Below are positions 1 through 8,811 of a DNA stretch of 64,000 bases, piece after piece. Both the position numbers and the translations under genes were made by a program. Source of the DNA: Intestinibacter bartlettii (GTDB lineage: Bacteria; Bacillota; Clostridia; Peptostreptococcales; Peptostreptococcaceae); NCBI RefSeq assembly GCF_000154445.1, contig NZ_DS499567.1; one strand, written 5' to 3'. The notes beneath the pieces were generated by a model. It was not told the origin of the DNA. It saw only the letters and a list, made by a program, of their open reading frames with translations, and made no database searches. The number at the start of each line of letters is the position of its first letter. Position 1 is the stretch's first letter.

Positions 1-1
1 T

Positions 2-1012
2 GGAGCGACATTTGGGATGAGTGAAGAAGCAATAGCATTCGTAGCAGTTTTAATGCCATTAGTACTAGCATTAGGATATGATAGTATAGTTGCTGTAGCA
101 ATTACATACTTAGCTTGTAACCTTGGATTCTCAGCAGCAATGCTTAATCCATTTACAGTAGGTATAGCACAATCAATAGCAGGGATACAATTATATTCAG
201 GAGTTGAATTCCGTACATTAGTTTGGTTTGTATCAACTCTTGTAGGATGTGGATTCGTTATGTTCTATGCTATGAAAATTAAGAAAAATCCAGAACTTAG
301 TCCAATGTTCGAACATGATCAAGTTAAACGTGAAAAATTAAAAAGTACAGAATCAGAACATACTGAATTTACTTTAAGACATAAAATAATAATAGCTGCA
401 TTATTTACATCTATAGCATTAGTAGTATATGGAGTTTTAAAATTAGAATTTTGGATACCACAAATAGCAGCAGTTTTCCTAGGATTAGGTATTATAAGTG
501 GTTTAGTTGGTAAATTAGCACCAAACGAAATAGCAGAAGCATTCACAGATGGAGCAAAAGATATGATAGGAGCAGCTATCATGATAGGTCTTGCAAAATC
601 AGTAATGATAATAGCTCAAAATGCAAATATAATAGATACAATATTATTTAACTTAGCTAATGTTGTTGGTCAATTACCATCATTAATAGCATCATATATA
701 ATGTTTGTAATCCAAATGTTCATAAACTTCTTCGTAAGTTCAGGTTCAGGACAAGCAGCACTTACTATGCCAATACTTGCACCACTTGGGGACTTAGTTG
801 GAATATCTCGTCAATTAAGTGTTTTAATATATCAATTAGGAGATGGGTTCTCAAATGCAATGTTCCCAACATCAGGTGTATTAATAGCTTGCTTAGGTAT
901 GGCAGGAGTTCCTTATGGAAAATGGTTAAAATGGATATTACCACTTCAAGCAATATTATTTATGACAGCAATAGTATTTATAACAATAGCATCTTTAATA
1001 GGATGGGCTTAA
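2..1012 (+). CDS. YfcC-family membrane carrier, C-terminal part
   Basis: A polytopic inner-membrane carrier of the YfcC/DcuC-like (C4-dicarboxylate anaerobic carrier) superfamily. The reading frame is open to the window edge, and the residues before the first internal Met (GATFGMSEE) belong to the family's conserved mid-region, so the true start lies upstream and roughly the first quarter to third is missing. At least seven hydrophobic segments are visible, plus a serine/glycine-rich re-entrant-like loop (FFVSSGSGQAALTMP) typical of the family. It is followed after 22 bases by an M20 amidohydrolase with its own AGGAGG site, so the two probably form an operon that imports and hydrolyses an acylated or peptide-like substrate. 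The transported compound cannot be read from sequence. Confidence 0.85.
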   Translation, partial: GATFGMSEEAIAFVAVLMPLVLALGYDSIVAVAITYLACNLGFSAAMLNPFTVGIAQSIAGIQLYSGVEFRTLVWFVSTLVGCGFVMFYAMKIKKNPELSPMFEHDQVKREKLKSTESEHTEFTLRHKIIIAALFTSIALVVYGVLKLEFWIPQIAAVFLGLGIISGLVGKLAPNEIAEAFTDGAKDMIGAAIMIGLAKSVMIIAQNANIIDTILFNLANVVGQLPSLIASYIMFVIQMFINFFVSSGSGQAALTMPILAPLGDLVGISRQLSVLIYQLGDGFSNAMFPTSGVLIACLGMAGVPYGKWLKWILPLQAILFMTAIVFITIASLIGWA

Positions 1013-1034
1013 GAGATATTTAAGGAGGATTAAT

Positions 1035-2165
1035 ATGAAAGATATTTTATTACAAGAAGGACAAAAATTACACGCTAAAATGTGTGAAATAAATGATTAT
1101 ATATACGCAAATCCTGAATTAGGGAATGAAGAATTTAAATCATCATCAAAATTGATAGCATTTTTAGAAGAACACAACTTCACTGTTGAAAAAGGTCTTT
1201 TAGGAATAGAAACATCATTTAGAGCTATATATGATAGTAAAAAGCCAGGAGCAACTATAGGTTATTTATGCGAATATGATGCTCTTCCTGAAATAGGACA
1301 TGGTTGTGGTCATAATATGATAGGTGTTATGTCGTCAGCTGCAGGCATAGCTTTAAGTAAAGTTATAGATGAAATTGGAGGAAAAATCATAGTATATGGT
1401 ACTCCAGCAGAAGAAACAAACGGAGCAAAAGTTGTATTTGCAGAAGAAGGAATATTTGATGAACTTGATGTTGCAATGCTTGTTCATCCAAGTGATGTAA
1501 ATATGAAAAGTGGAACAACACAAGCACTTTATCCATTAGAATTTAGATACAAAGGAAAAACTGCACATGCTGCAAGTTGTCCACAAAATGGTGTAAATGC
1601 GCTTAATAGTGTAATACAATTATTCAACGGTATTGATGCACTTCGTCAACATGTAACTCCAGATGTTAGAATGCACGGAATAATAGTAAAAGGTGGAGTT
1701 GCAGCAAATATAGTTCCAGATGAAGCAGTTGCACAATTTTACTTCAGAGCAGCAACTAAAGAAACTCTAGATGATATATTAGAGAAAGTTAAAAGAATAG
1801 CTGAAGGTGCAGCGCTTATGACAGGGGCTACATTAGAGATGGAAAGATATGAGTTTCCTAATGATAACTTAGTAACTAATGAAAACTTATCTGAAGCATT
1901 TAATGAAAACTTAAGAGCGCTTGGAATAACTGAAATAAAACCACCAAAATCATCTGGTTCAAGTGATATAGGAAATGTAAGTCACAAAGTGCCTACAATC
2001 CACCCATATATACAAGTATCATCTTGCAAAGCTCCAGGGCATACAGTAGAACTTGCAGAAGCTACAGTTTCAGACCTTGGTCATGAAAGACTTCTTACTG
2101 GTGCAATGGCACTTGCCTATACAGGATATGATGTTTTACTTGGAAAAGTTAATTTAGAAAGATAA
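1035..2165 (+). CDS. M20 family metallopeptidase/amidohydrolase
   Basis: A cytoplasmic zinc-dependent amidohydrolase of the M20D group (ACY1L2/AbgB-like), expected to cleave an amide bond in an N-acyl amino acid or small peptide. Metal-binding and catalytic signatures are present: EYDALP followed by GHGCGHN, the paired acid motif TPAEETNG, and a later VHPSD histidine. The dimerisation (lid) domain occupies about residues 170-285, starting near FRYKGKTAHAA. The 376-residue length is normal. An AAGGAGG site lies just before the ATG. It follows a YfcC-type carrier and ends in a strong terminator, so uptake followed by hydrolysis is the likely pathway. The substrate is unknown; an aminobenzoyl-glutamate role is possible but not shown. 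Confidence 0.88.
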   Translation: MKDILLQEGQKLHAKMCEINDYIYANPELGNEEFKSSSKLIAFLEEHNFTVEKGLLGIETSFRAIYDSKKPGATIGYLCEYDALPEIGHGCGHNMIGVMSSAAGIALSKVIDEIGGKIIVYGTPAEETNGAKVVFAEEGIFDELDVAMLVHPSDVNMKSGTTQALYPLEFRYKGKTAHAASCPQNGVNALNSVIQLFNGIDALRQHVTPDVRMHGIIVKGGVAANIVPDEAVAQFYFRAATKETLDDILEKVKRIAEGAALMTGATLEMERYEFPNDNLVTNENLSEAFNENLRALGITEIKPPKSSGSSDIGNVSHKVPTIHPYIQVSSCKAPGHTVELAEATVSDLGHERLLTGAMALAYTGYDVLLGKVNLER

Positions 2166-2183
2166 ATTTTTATATTTGATAAT

Positions 2184-2221
2184 AAATAAAAACCGTGGCG
2201 AAATTCGTTGCGGTTTTATTT
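2184..2221 (+). terminator. Rho-independent terminator after the M20 gene
   Basis: An inverted repeat (AAAACCGTGGCGAA paired with TTCGTTGCGGTTTT) is followed by ATTTAT. It lies 20 bases after the M20 stop codon and ends the carrier/amidohydrolase transcript. Confidence 0.8.
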
Positions 2222-2387
2222 ATGAAAAATTTTATGCAAAAAACTATATATATGATGCTTGTTATAATTATTTCCAGTATAATATTTATATATTTTACAA
2301 CTTTGAAACAATTTATTATCAGAAATTATACCCCTATATATTATTATAAGTTTATCAAATAAATGACAACTAGGAGAGATTGAGAAA

Positions 2388-3263
2388 ATGAAAGGAAACT
2401 TAAAAAAAGTAGCAATAACTGTAGGGCTAAGCGCAGTAATATTATTAGGAGCGAGTATACCAGTAGTTAAAATGATTAATAATCACAAACAACAATTAGC
2501 TATTGAGGCAGCTGCACAAGAAAAGAAGAGAAAAGAAGAGGAAGAGGCAAAAAAACCTATAATAGGGGTTAATAAAGAAGGTCAAAAATACACATATGAT
2601 GCTAAAAAAGTACAAGAGAAATTATCTAAATATGATTATTCAAATAATGGTAAAAAGATAGTATTTTTAACTTTCGATGATGGTACATCAAAAACTAATA
2701 CACCAGAAGTATTAAGAATATTAGATGAAAATAATATAAAAGCAACATTCTTTTTAACAGGATCTAATATTGAAAATGGCGGAGAAACAGCAAGAGAATT
2801 AGTAAAACAAGAGTTTGAAAGTGGACATGCAATAGCAAACCATTCTTATAGCCATGATTGTGGAAAATTATATCCAGGTCGTAACTTAGATATGAAAGCT
2901 TTCAAAGAAGATTATGAAAAAAATGATAAATTATTAAAATCTATATTAGGTGAAAACTTCACTACACATGTAATGAGATGTCCAGGAGGATATATGTCAT
3001 GGAAAAATATGGACGAATTAGATAAGTATTTAGAAAAAAATAATATAGCTTCAATAGACTGGAATGCATTAAATGCTGATGCTGAAGGACCAAAGAAAAA
3101 TGCAAAACAATTAGCACAATACGCAATAAAAACATCTGAAGGAAAAGAAATGGTAGTATTATTAATGCACGACACATATGGAAAAGAGGAAACTGTTAAA
3201 GCATTACCAACTATAATAAAATATTTCAAAGATAATGGATATGAATTCAGAACTTTAGTATAA
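2388..3263 (+). CDS. Membrane-anchored polysaccharide deacetylase (CE4)
   Basis: Predicted peptidoglycan or polysaccharide N-acetyl deacetylase, acting outside the membrane. One N-terminal membrane segment (about residues 8-28) is followed by a charged Lys/Glu linker and a NodB/CE4 domain from about residue 90. The canonical motifs are present in order: TFDDG (base and metal Asp), HSYSH (metal His pair), RCPGGY, DWN and LLMHD. Length (291) fits PgdA/PdaA-like enzymes of Clostridia. The start is supported by GGAGAG upstream. It sits 38 bases before a histidine kinase, a small secreted-type protein and a response regulator on the same strand, which suggests cell-wall modification under two-component control. 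Lysozyme resistance or sporulation cortex roles are both possible; the sequence does not decide. Confidence 0.88.
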   Translation: MKGNLKKVAITVGLSAVILLGASIPVVKMINNHKQQLAIEAAAQEKKRKEEEEAKKPIIGVNKEGQKYTYDAKKVQEKLSKYDYSNNGKKIVFLTFDDGTSKTNTPEVLRILDENNIKATFFLTGSNIENGGETARELVKQEFESGHAIANHSYSHDCGKLYPGRNLDMKAFKEDYEKNDKLLKSILGENFTTHVMRCPGGYMSWKNMDELDKYLEKNNIASIDWNALNADAEGPKKNAKQLAQYAIKTSEGKEMVVLLMHDTYGKEETVKALPTIIKYFKDNGYEFRTLV

Positions 3264-3301
3264 TAATTAATAATTAAAATAAAAAACAAACTGGTGGTAA
3301 T

Positions 3302-4741
3302 ATGAAGTTTTGGAAAAAGATATTTTTATATTCTTTAATATTATTCCTTTTACTATTTAATAGTGGAGGAATAATATTAATAGAAAAAATCCATAGTGAA
3401 AACCTAAATAATGCAATAAAATCTCTTATGTATAAATCTTTAAATATAGAATCAATTATGTATTTAAATACAGATTATCTTATGAATATAGATGTATATA
3501 GTGAATCTAATATAAAAAACTGGATGAATATAATAACGAATGGTTATTCATTAAATAGTGTAGATGAATATAATACAGAGCTATATTCTATGGAAAATAA
3601 AGAAATTACATCAGATTTAAAAGAAAAAATAACGGGAGAAAGAAAAGAAATTTCTAATGCTAAAAAAGGCAAAAAATCTTTTATTATAAGAACAATAAAT
3701 AATAGAAGATATGCATTTGTAAGTTCTATTGTAAATTTAGAAAATAGGGATTTTAAATTAATTATATCTAGGGATATACAACATGTTTACACTGAAAGAA
3801 TTAATAATTATAAATTCTTTTTAATTATTGATATTATAATACTTATAATATTATCTATAGGAATGTATATAATTTCGAAAAACTTGACAAAACCTTTAGT
3901 AAATTTAAGCAACATATCTAAAGATATAGCAAAGGGAAAATACGATATAAGAGTTGTAGAAAGTAAAGAAAATGATGAAATAGGAGTATTAGAACATAAT
4001 TTTAATTTTATGATAGATGTTATCGAAAATAATATCGAGGAGTTAAAAACTTTAAATGAATCAAAACAAAGATTTATAGACAGTTTAAATCATGAAATCA
4101 AAACACCGATTACATCAATTATAGGTTATTCGGAACTTCTATTGAAAAGCAATATAAATGAAGAAATAAAAATGAAGGCTTATAAATATATAAACTCTGA
4201 AGCAAAACGACTTGAAACGTTAAACTCTACATTATTGAAATTGACATTAATAAGGGAAGAAAAGAAATCTTTAGGAAAACTAAACCTTAGAGAAATGATA
4301 AATGGTGTTGAGGATATACTTATATATAAGCTTGAAAAAAAATCTATAAATTTAAATATAAATATAGAAGATGTAAATATTTTGGCAGATAAGGAATTAT
4401 TCGAAGTATTGCTTACAAATATTATTGACAACAGTATTAAAGCTAGTACTGAAAATTCAGTCATAGATATAAATGGTTACTATAAAAATAATAACTATAT
4501 ACTAAAGTTAACAGATTATGGCATTGGGATACCAAAAGAAGACTTGGACAAAATTATCGAACCATTTTATATGGTAGATAAGGCTAGAACAAGAAAAAAT
4601 AATGGTATTGGACTTGGTCTTTCTATATGTAACGAGATTTGTAATTTACATGATATTTCATTAATCATAGAAAGTAAATTAAATATGGGTACAAGCATTA
4701 TTTTAGAATTTAATAAGGAGAATTATTTAAATGAAATCTAA
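3302..4741 (+). CDS. Sensor histidine kinase (HAMP, HisKA, HATPase)
   Basis: A membrane sensor kinase. An N-terminal membrane helix (about residues 8-28) and a second one (about 173-193) bracket an extracytoplasmic sensor domain of about 140 residues. A HAMP linker follows (TKPLVNLSNISKDIAKGKYD), then the phosphoacceptor box SLNHEIKTP with His264, an N box (NIIDNSIKAS), a G1 box (DYGIGIP) and a G2 box (GIGLGLSI). All elements needed for autophosphorylation are intact. Its 3' end overlaps the next gene by 11 bases, and the matching response regulator follows that gene, so the three are co-transcribed. The upstream deacetylase may be a target or part of the same transcript; the signal is unknown. 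Confidence 0.9.
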   Translation: MKFWKKIFLYSLILFLLLFNSGGIILIEKIHSENLNNAIKSLMYKSLNIESIMYLNTDYLMNIDVYSESNIKNWMNIITNGYSLNSVDEYNTELYSMENKEITSDLKEKITGERKEISNAKKGKKSFIIRTINNRRYAFVSSIVNLENRDFKLIISRDIQHVYTERINNYKFFLIIDIIILIILSIGMYIISKNLTKPLVNLSNISKDIAKGKYDIRVVESKENDEIGVLEHNFNFMIDVIENNIEELKTLNESKQRFIDSLNHEIKTPITSIIGYSELLLKSNINEEIKMKAYKYINSEAKRLETLNSTLLKLTLIREEKKSLGKLNLREMINGVEDILIYKLEKKSINLNINIEDVNILADKELFEVLLTNIIDNSIKASTENSVIDINGYYKNNNYILKLTDYGIGIPKEDLDKIIEPFYMVDKARTRKNNGIGLGLSICNEICNLHDISLIIESKLNMGTSIILEFNKENYLNEI

Positions 4742-5369
4742 GATTATAATAACATGCATATTAGTAGGATTTATAATTACCTTATTTGCTATATTTAATT
4801 TTAAATGCCCATATTCTTTTAAAGAAAATGTACTATACACTCAAAATGATGTGAGCGGATATAATGAAAATGAAAAGGAAAATAACAATTTAGTAAATAG
4901 AAATGAAGCTATAAAAACTGCTAGATATTATATAGAAGATATATTAGGAAATGATTTAGAAAGTGCTAATAATAAAATGTATGTAAATCTTTATAAAAAT
5001 GATAGTGGAGCTGAATCATATTATTGGAATATAAGTTGGTCTAGTCCAACATTATCATGTGGTATTGAAATAAATACTATAAATAAACAAATAAATAATA
5101 TATATGTTAATAAAAACTTTGACTGGAACAATAATAAATCAGAAAGTTTATTATTGAGCCAAAATGAAGTTTTAGAAATAGCAAACACTCTTATAGTAGC
5201 ATTGGGATTTGATTTAGATACTTACAAATTAGATGCACAACATATTAATTTTAGCGATGAAGGCTATCAAATTTGCACATTTATAAATAAAAATAATAGA
5301 GAAGACAGATTTGCAATATATATTTCACCTACAGAAAAATATATTGCTAGATATGTTAGAAATCCATAA
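4731..5369 (+). CDS. Membrane-anchored extracytoplasmic protein of the two-component operon
   Basis: A 212-residue protein with a single N-terminal hydrophobic segment (about residues 5-24) and an otherwise hydrophilic, exported domain. The start overlaps the upstream kinase by 11 bases and uses an AAGGAG site inside the kinase gene, so translation is coupled. Two repeated units of the type NEAIKTARYYIEDIL and NEVLEIANTLIVALG, each followed by beta-rich sequence, resemble PepSY-like domains; that assignment is tentative. It lies between a histidine kinase and its response regulator, where such proteins often modulate the kinase's sensor domain. I infer an accessory sensor role, but no catalytic motif is visible. 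Confidence 0.65.
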   Translation: MKSKIIITCILVGFIITLFAIFNFKCPYSFKENVLYTQNDVSGYNENEKENNNLVNRNEAIKTARYYIEDILGNDLESANNKMYVNLYKNDSGAESYYWNISWSSPTLSCGIEINTINKQINNIYVNKNFDWNNNKSESLLLSQNEVLEIANTLIVALGFDLDTYKLDAQHINFSDEGYQICTFINKNNREDRFAIYISPTEKYIARYVRNP

Positions 5370-5383
5370 AAGGAGATTTTTGG

Positions 5384-6034
5384 ATGAAAATATTAGTAGT
5401 AGAAGATGAAGCACCTATTAGAGATTTAATATCGATAAATTTACAACTAGTAGGTTATGAAGTATTTACAGCAGAAGATGGTATTATAGCAGAGAAGTTT
5501 TTAGAAAATCAAAAGGTAGATTTAATTTTGCTTGATGTAATGATACCTGGTATCGATGGATTTTCTCTTATTGAAAAAATAAAAAAACATAATACTCCTG
5601 TTATATTTGTAACTGCAAAAGAATCAGTTTTAGATAGGGTAAAAGGACTTAGACTAGGTGCTGAGGATTATATAATAAAACCATTTGAAACAATAGAATT
5701 ATTAGCAAGAGTAGAAGTTGTTCTTAGACGATATAATAAAAATAAACAAACTATTAAATTTAAAAATATAGAAGTAGACACAGAACAAAGAATTGTAAAC
5801 TTGAATAATAAAGAGGTCTATTTAACAGTAAAAGAGTACGAATTATTGGTATTGCTTTTACAAAATAAAAATAGGGCTTTATCTAGAGATCAAATACTAG
5901 AAAGAGTATGGAGATTTGAATACGGAGGAGAGACAAGAACTGTCGATATTCATATCCAGCGTATTAGGGAAAAACTAGATTTGAAAAACAATATAAAGAC
6001 TGTATTTAAAGTAGGTTATAGATTGGAAGAATAA
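5384..6034 (+). CDS. OmpR-family response regulator
   Basis: Two-domain DNA-binding response regulator. The receiver domain (about residues 1-115) has the acidic pair Glu7/Asp8, the phosphorylatable Asp51 in LLDVMIPG, Thr77 and the conserved Lys99 in the KPF motif. The C-terminal winged-helix domain (about 120-216) ends in the typical VFKVGYRLEE. Length is standard for the OmpR/PhoB family. It is the partner of the kinase at 3302-4741 and lies 14 bases after the intervening membrane protein, with AAAGGAG upstream of the ATG. It closes the operon, as a strong terminator follows. Targets are unknown; the neighbouring deacetylase gene is a reasonable candidate. Confidence 0.93.
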   Translation: MKILVVEDEAPIRDLISINLQLVGYEVFTAEDGIIAEKFLENQKVDLILLDVMIPGIDGFSLIEKIKKHNTPVIFVTAKESVLDRVKGLRLGAEDYIIKPFETIELLARVEVVLRRYNKNKQTIKFKNIEVDTEQRIVNLNNKEVYLTVKEYELLVLLLQNKNRALSRDQILERVWRFEYGGETRTVDIHIQRIREKLDLKNNIKTVFKVGYRLEE

Positions 6035-6036
6035 TA

Positions 6037-6085
6037 AAACTCCTTTATGATATTGAGAATATTTAATATCATAAGGGAGTTTTTT
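6037..6085 (+). terminator. Terminator of the two-component operon
   Basis: A long stem (AAAACTCCTTTATGATATT paired with AATATCATAAGGGAGTTTT) is followed by a T-run, directly after the response regulator stop codon. Confidence 0.88.
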
Positions 6086-6247
6086 CTTTAAAAGAAGTAT
6101 TAAAAATAGCCTATTATATGGATGGAAATAATTAAATTAGAATTTATAAAATGAATATTGTGTAAAAATAAAATGACTACATGCATAGTATGTTTGTTTA
6201 TTATATAATAAAGATTAAGCATAATATAAAAATACAAGGAGATAAAT

Positions 6248-7009
6248 ATGAACATACTTATATCAAATGATGATGGAATAAATGCAGAGGGAATAAAAAT
6301 TTTGGCGGAGGAGATTTCGAAAATAGCAAATACATATGTAGTTGCACCAGACAGCCCAAGAAGTGCTAGTGGGCATGCGATAACTCTTCACAAGCCGATT
6401 TTAATAAACGATGAATTTATAGCAGAAAATGTTGAAGCCTATTCAACTTCGGGAACTCCTGCTGATTGTGTAAAAGTGGGTATTGAGTCTATTTTAAAAG
6501 ATATAGAAATAGATTTAGTTTTAAGTGGAATAAACAATGGACCAAATTTAGGAACAGATGTTATATATTCTGGAACAGTTGCGGCTGCGATTGAGGGACT
6601 TGTTGAAGGAAAGCCATCTATTGCTCTTTCTTGTGATTCGTCAAAAGTTTCAAGTGGTGAATATAGAGAAGCGGCGAAATACACAGCTAAATTAATTCAA
6701 AAATTAGAGGGCAATTTAGATAAATTAAACGGAAATATACTAAATGTGAACTTCCCAACAGGAGAAAAAAAAGGCGTAAGAATAACTAAACTTGGCAGAC
6801 GTGTGTACAACAATGTTATGGATGATAGACAAAGTATAAGAGGTCAAAGATATGTATGGATGGGAGGAGATTTAGAAGATATTAAGCAAGATAAAGACAG
6901 CGATATATTCGCGGTTGAAAATGGCTATATATCAATAACTCCAGTGCATATAAATATGACAGAAACAAATAGAATTGAAGAACTTAAAGAATTAGGACTA
7001 GAAGAGTAA
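6248..7009 (+). CDS. surE: 5'/3'-nucleotidase SurE
   Basis: Metal-dependent nucleoside monophosphate phosphatase (survival protein SurE family). It shows the family N-terminus ILISNDDG with metal ligands Asp8 and Asp9, the SPRSASG motif with metal-ligand Ser39, and the SGINNGPNLG loop near residue 95 with the conserved Asn. The 253-residue length is normal. An AAGGAG site precedes the ATG. The gene is monocistronic: it has its own upstream AT-rich promoter region and a bidirectional terminator after it. Its role is likely nucleotide salvage or balance; there is no functional link to neighbours visible. Confidence 0.95.
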   Translation: MNILISNDDGINAEGIKILAEEISKIANTYVVAPDSPRSASGHAITLHKPILINDEFIAENVEAYSTSGTPADCVKVGIESILKDIEIDLVLSGINNGPNLGTDVIYSGTVAAAIEGLVEGKPSIALSCDSSKVSSGEYREAAKYTAKLIQKLEGNLDKLNGNILNVNFPTGEKKGVRITKLGRRVYNNVMDDRQSIRGQRYVWMGGDLEDIKQDKDSDIFAVENGYISITPVHINMTETNRIEELKELGLEE

Positions 7010-7012
7010 AAT

Positions 7013-7060
7013 AAAAATGCCAAAGAGAAACTTTTATATAAAAGCCTCTTTGGCATTTTT
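7013..7060. terminator. Bidirectional terminator between surE and the Fe-S membrane gene
   Basis: AAAAATGCCAAAGAG pairs with CTCTTTGGCATTTTT around a 19-base loop. A-tract and T-tract flanks let it serve both the rightward surE transcript and the convergent leftward Fe-S operon. Confidence 0.85.
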
Positions 7061-7104
7061 GGAATGTTTTAAGCAATCATATATATATTATGTCCAAAAA
7101 TTTA

Positions 7105-7689
7105 TTATTTATTAGGATTATATTTAGCTTTTGAAATTAATTGAGTCATTGTTCCCATTGGGCAATATACACACCAAGATTTAGGTTTGAATAAAACCAT
7201 TGTTATAAGACCTAAGATTGTTGAAGTCAACATCATGCTATAAAAACCAAGTGCAAATTGGTAAATCCATGGCGATACTAAGTTTGGATTTGCAATTTCC
7301 CAAGGAAGTTTAAATGTCCAAAGTAGTGTAAGGACTTCTTTTAAATTGCTAGCTCCAGCAAATACTAGATAAGTGTTAAATAACATAATGCCAAACATAG
7401 TTAAAAAGAAAGTCAAGAAACCATATCTGAAATATTTGCTTTTTAAAAATTTAGGCATTGGTTTATTTCTAGATAGGTTGAATTTATTGCCAAGGAAGTT
7501 AAATAATTGTCCCCTACCACAATATATATTGCAATATGATTTTCCACCGCCAAGTATTGAAATTATAATTGGTATTAAAAAGCATAATAGTCCAAGCCAA
7601 GCGAATAATATATTAAAAAATCCAAGGATGAAATAAGTTATACTTAAAATCCACATATAATCTAAAATTGATTTTTTATTCTTTTTCAT
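7105..7689 (-). CDS. Membrane 4Fe-4S protein, NapH/CcoG-like
   Basis: A 194-residue polytopic membrane protein with about four hydrophobic segments and two cysteine motifs on the same side of the membrane: CNIYCGRG near residue 55 and CVYCPMG near residue 175. This pattern is that of the NapH/NosR-type membrane ferredoxin domain, which passes electrons between soluble ferredoxins and membrane partners. Its start codon directly abuts the stop codon of the upstream 69-residue ferredoxin gene (TAAATG), so they are one operon and probable redox partners. A Crp/Fnr regulator lies upstream. The exact acceptor is unknown. A second, truncated relative of this protein is at 21260-21697. Confidence 0.82.
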   Translation of the reverse strand: MKKNKKSILDYMWILSITYFILGFFNILFAWLGLLCFLIPIIISILGGGKSYCNIYCGRGQLFNFLGNKFNLSRNKPMPKFLKSKYFRYGFLTFFLTMFGIMLFNTYLVFAGASNLKEVLTLLWTFKLPWEIANPNLVSPWIYQFALGFYSMMLTSTILGLITMVLFKPKSWCVYCPMGTMTQLISKAKYNPNK

Positions 7690-7899
7690 TTATACAGCAA
7701 CCTCCTTCTTTTCGATATTTATAATAGATGCAGGACAGACTAAGGCACATTTTCCACATCCAACACATTTTTCATAGTTTATTTCTGCAAAAATACCGTG
7801 CTCTATATGGATTATTTGAAGAGGGCATGCCTTTAAGCAAGTTCCACAAGCAACGCAAGCACTTTTATCAACTATAGCTTTTTTCTTAAATTTTTTCAT
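7690..7899 (-). CDS. 2[4Fe-4S] ferredoxin
   Basis: A 69-residue soluble ferredoxin with two complete cluster motifs, CVACGTCLKACP and CVGCGKCALVCP, the hallmark of the bacterial 8Fe-8S type. An AGGAGG site lies 8 bases before the ATG. It is the first gene of a two-gene operon with the membrane Fe-S protein, which it probably reduces or is reduced by. A TATAAT box (7933-7938 on the complementary strand) and a 13-base imperfect palindrome at 7960-7972 lie upstream, placing a likely Crp/Fnr site at about -40 from the predicted start point. Confidence 0.92.
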   Translation of the reverse strand: MKKFKKKAIVDKSACVACGTCLKACPLQIIHIEHGIFAEINYEKCVGCGKCALVCPASIINIEKKEVAV

Positions 7900-7932
7900 T
7901 TTGTTCCTCCTATTTAGTAGATTGTAAATTTA

Positions 7933-7972
7933 ATTATAAGAATTTTTGATAAAAGTTAAGTGATTAAGTCAC
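7933..7972 (-). promoter_or_regulatory. Promoter with putative Crp/Fnr site for the ferredoxin operon
   Basis: On the minus strand, a TATAAT box (7933-7938) is preceded by the dyad GTGACTTAATCAC (7960-7972; half sites GTGA and TCAC). The dyad centre is about 40 bases upstream of the expected transcription start, the usual place for activation by a Crp/Fnr protein. A closely related site has the same geometry in front of the Crp/Fnr gene. Confidence 0.55.
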
Positions 7973-7987
7973 ACAGAATATAAAAAT

Positions 7988-8028
7988 AAAAAAACTACTA
8001 TATGAAGGTTTAATTAATAGTAGTTTTT
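7988..8028 (-). terminator. Terminator after the Crp/Fnr gene
   Basis: AAAAACTACTA pairs with TAGTAGTTTTT. Read on the minus strand it ends in a T-rich tract just past the regulator's stop codon, separating it from the ferredoxin operon. Confidence 0.75.
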
Positions 8029-8053
8029 AATCTCCAAAAGCTGGAGTAGATAT

Positions 8054-8734
8054 TCAATTTTGTTGTAAAATAGATTGTAATTTTTCTATATTTATTATTT
8101 TTATACAACCGCGGCTAACTTTCACTATATTATCTTTTTCAAATCGCTTTAACATTCTGCTTATAACTTCGCGTGATGAACCTAAATCATTCGCTATTGC
8201 CTCGTGTGTTATATTTATTTCAAGTGAGTTCTTTAGATAATATTGATTGATTAAATAATCAGCCAATCTGTAATCCAAGTTAAAAAACACAACTTGTTCC
8301 AAAACCCACATGATTTCTGAAAGTTTGCTTTGTGTTACCTCAAGCATAAACTTTTGTATTGATATATTTTGATTTAATAAATCCTTAAAAAGTTTACCAT
8401 CTATTATAATAAGTGACGAATTGTCAACAGCTTGAAGATTTATATCATAGGATAGGTTTTGATAAAAGCAAGATGATGATAATATACATAAATCATTTTT
8501 AAATAATTTAAAAAGCGTGATTTCCTTTCCTGATAATGATGACATAAAACTTCTAAGCTGACCATTTGCGACTAAAACAAGTCCTGTACAAGATTTATAT
8601 TTTGAATAAATCAATTCACCAGCTTTGTATTCCTCGATATGGCTTGCATCATAAAGTATGTTTTTTTCTTCTTTTGACAGATTTTTAAAAAACGGTAAGC
8701 TTTCCTTAAAAATTAATTCTTTATTTATATTCAT
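8054..8734 (-). CDS. Crp/Fnr family transcriptional regulator
   Basis: A 226-residue regulator with an N-terminal cyclic-nucleotide-binding-type beta barrel (about residues 10-130), a dimerisation helix and a C-terminal helix-turn-helix whose recognition helix reads LGSSREVISRMLKRFE. The barrel lacks the conserved arginine pocket of true Crp and the N-terminal cysteine cluster of Fnr. It therefore fits the broad clostridial group that includes HcpR-like nitrosative-stress sensors; this subgrouping is inference. It lies just upstream of the ferredoxin/membrane Fe-S pair, and similar dyads precede both transcription units, suggesting autoregulation and control of the pair. An hcp gene occurs 7 kb away, but I see no matching site there. 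Confidence 0.88.
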   Translation of the reverse strand: MNINKELIFKESLPFFKNLSKEEKNILYDASHIEEYKAGELIYSKYKSCTGLVLVANGQLRSFMSSLSGKEITLFKLFKNDLCILSSSCFYQNLSYDINLQAVDNSSLIIIDGKLFKDLLNQNISIQKFMLEVTQSKLSEIMWVLEQVVFFNLDYRLADYLINQYYLKNSLEINITHEAIANDLGSSREVISRMLKRFEKDNIVKVSRGCIKIINIEKLQSILQQN

Positions 8735-8769
8735 TTAATTCCATCCTATTCATTTGATTTAATATCTTT

Positions 8770-8811
8770 ATTATAGTAAAAAATAGAGGAATATATGTAA
8801 CAAAGTCACAT
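8770..8811 (-). promoter_or_regulatory. Promoter with putative Crp/Fnr autoregulatory site
   Basis: The imperfect dyad ATGTAACAAAGTCACAT (8795-8811) lies upstream of a TATAAT box (8770-8775 on the minus strand). The spacing from dyad centre to predicted start (about 40 bases) equals that at the ferredoxin promoter, and both dyads share the pattern GTNANNAAGTCAC. Confidence 0.55.
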
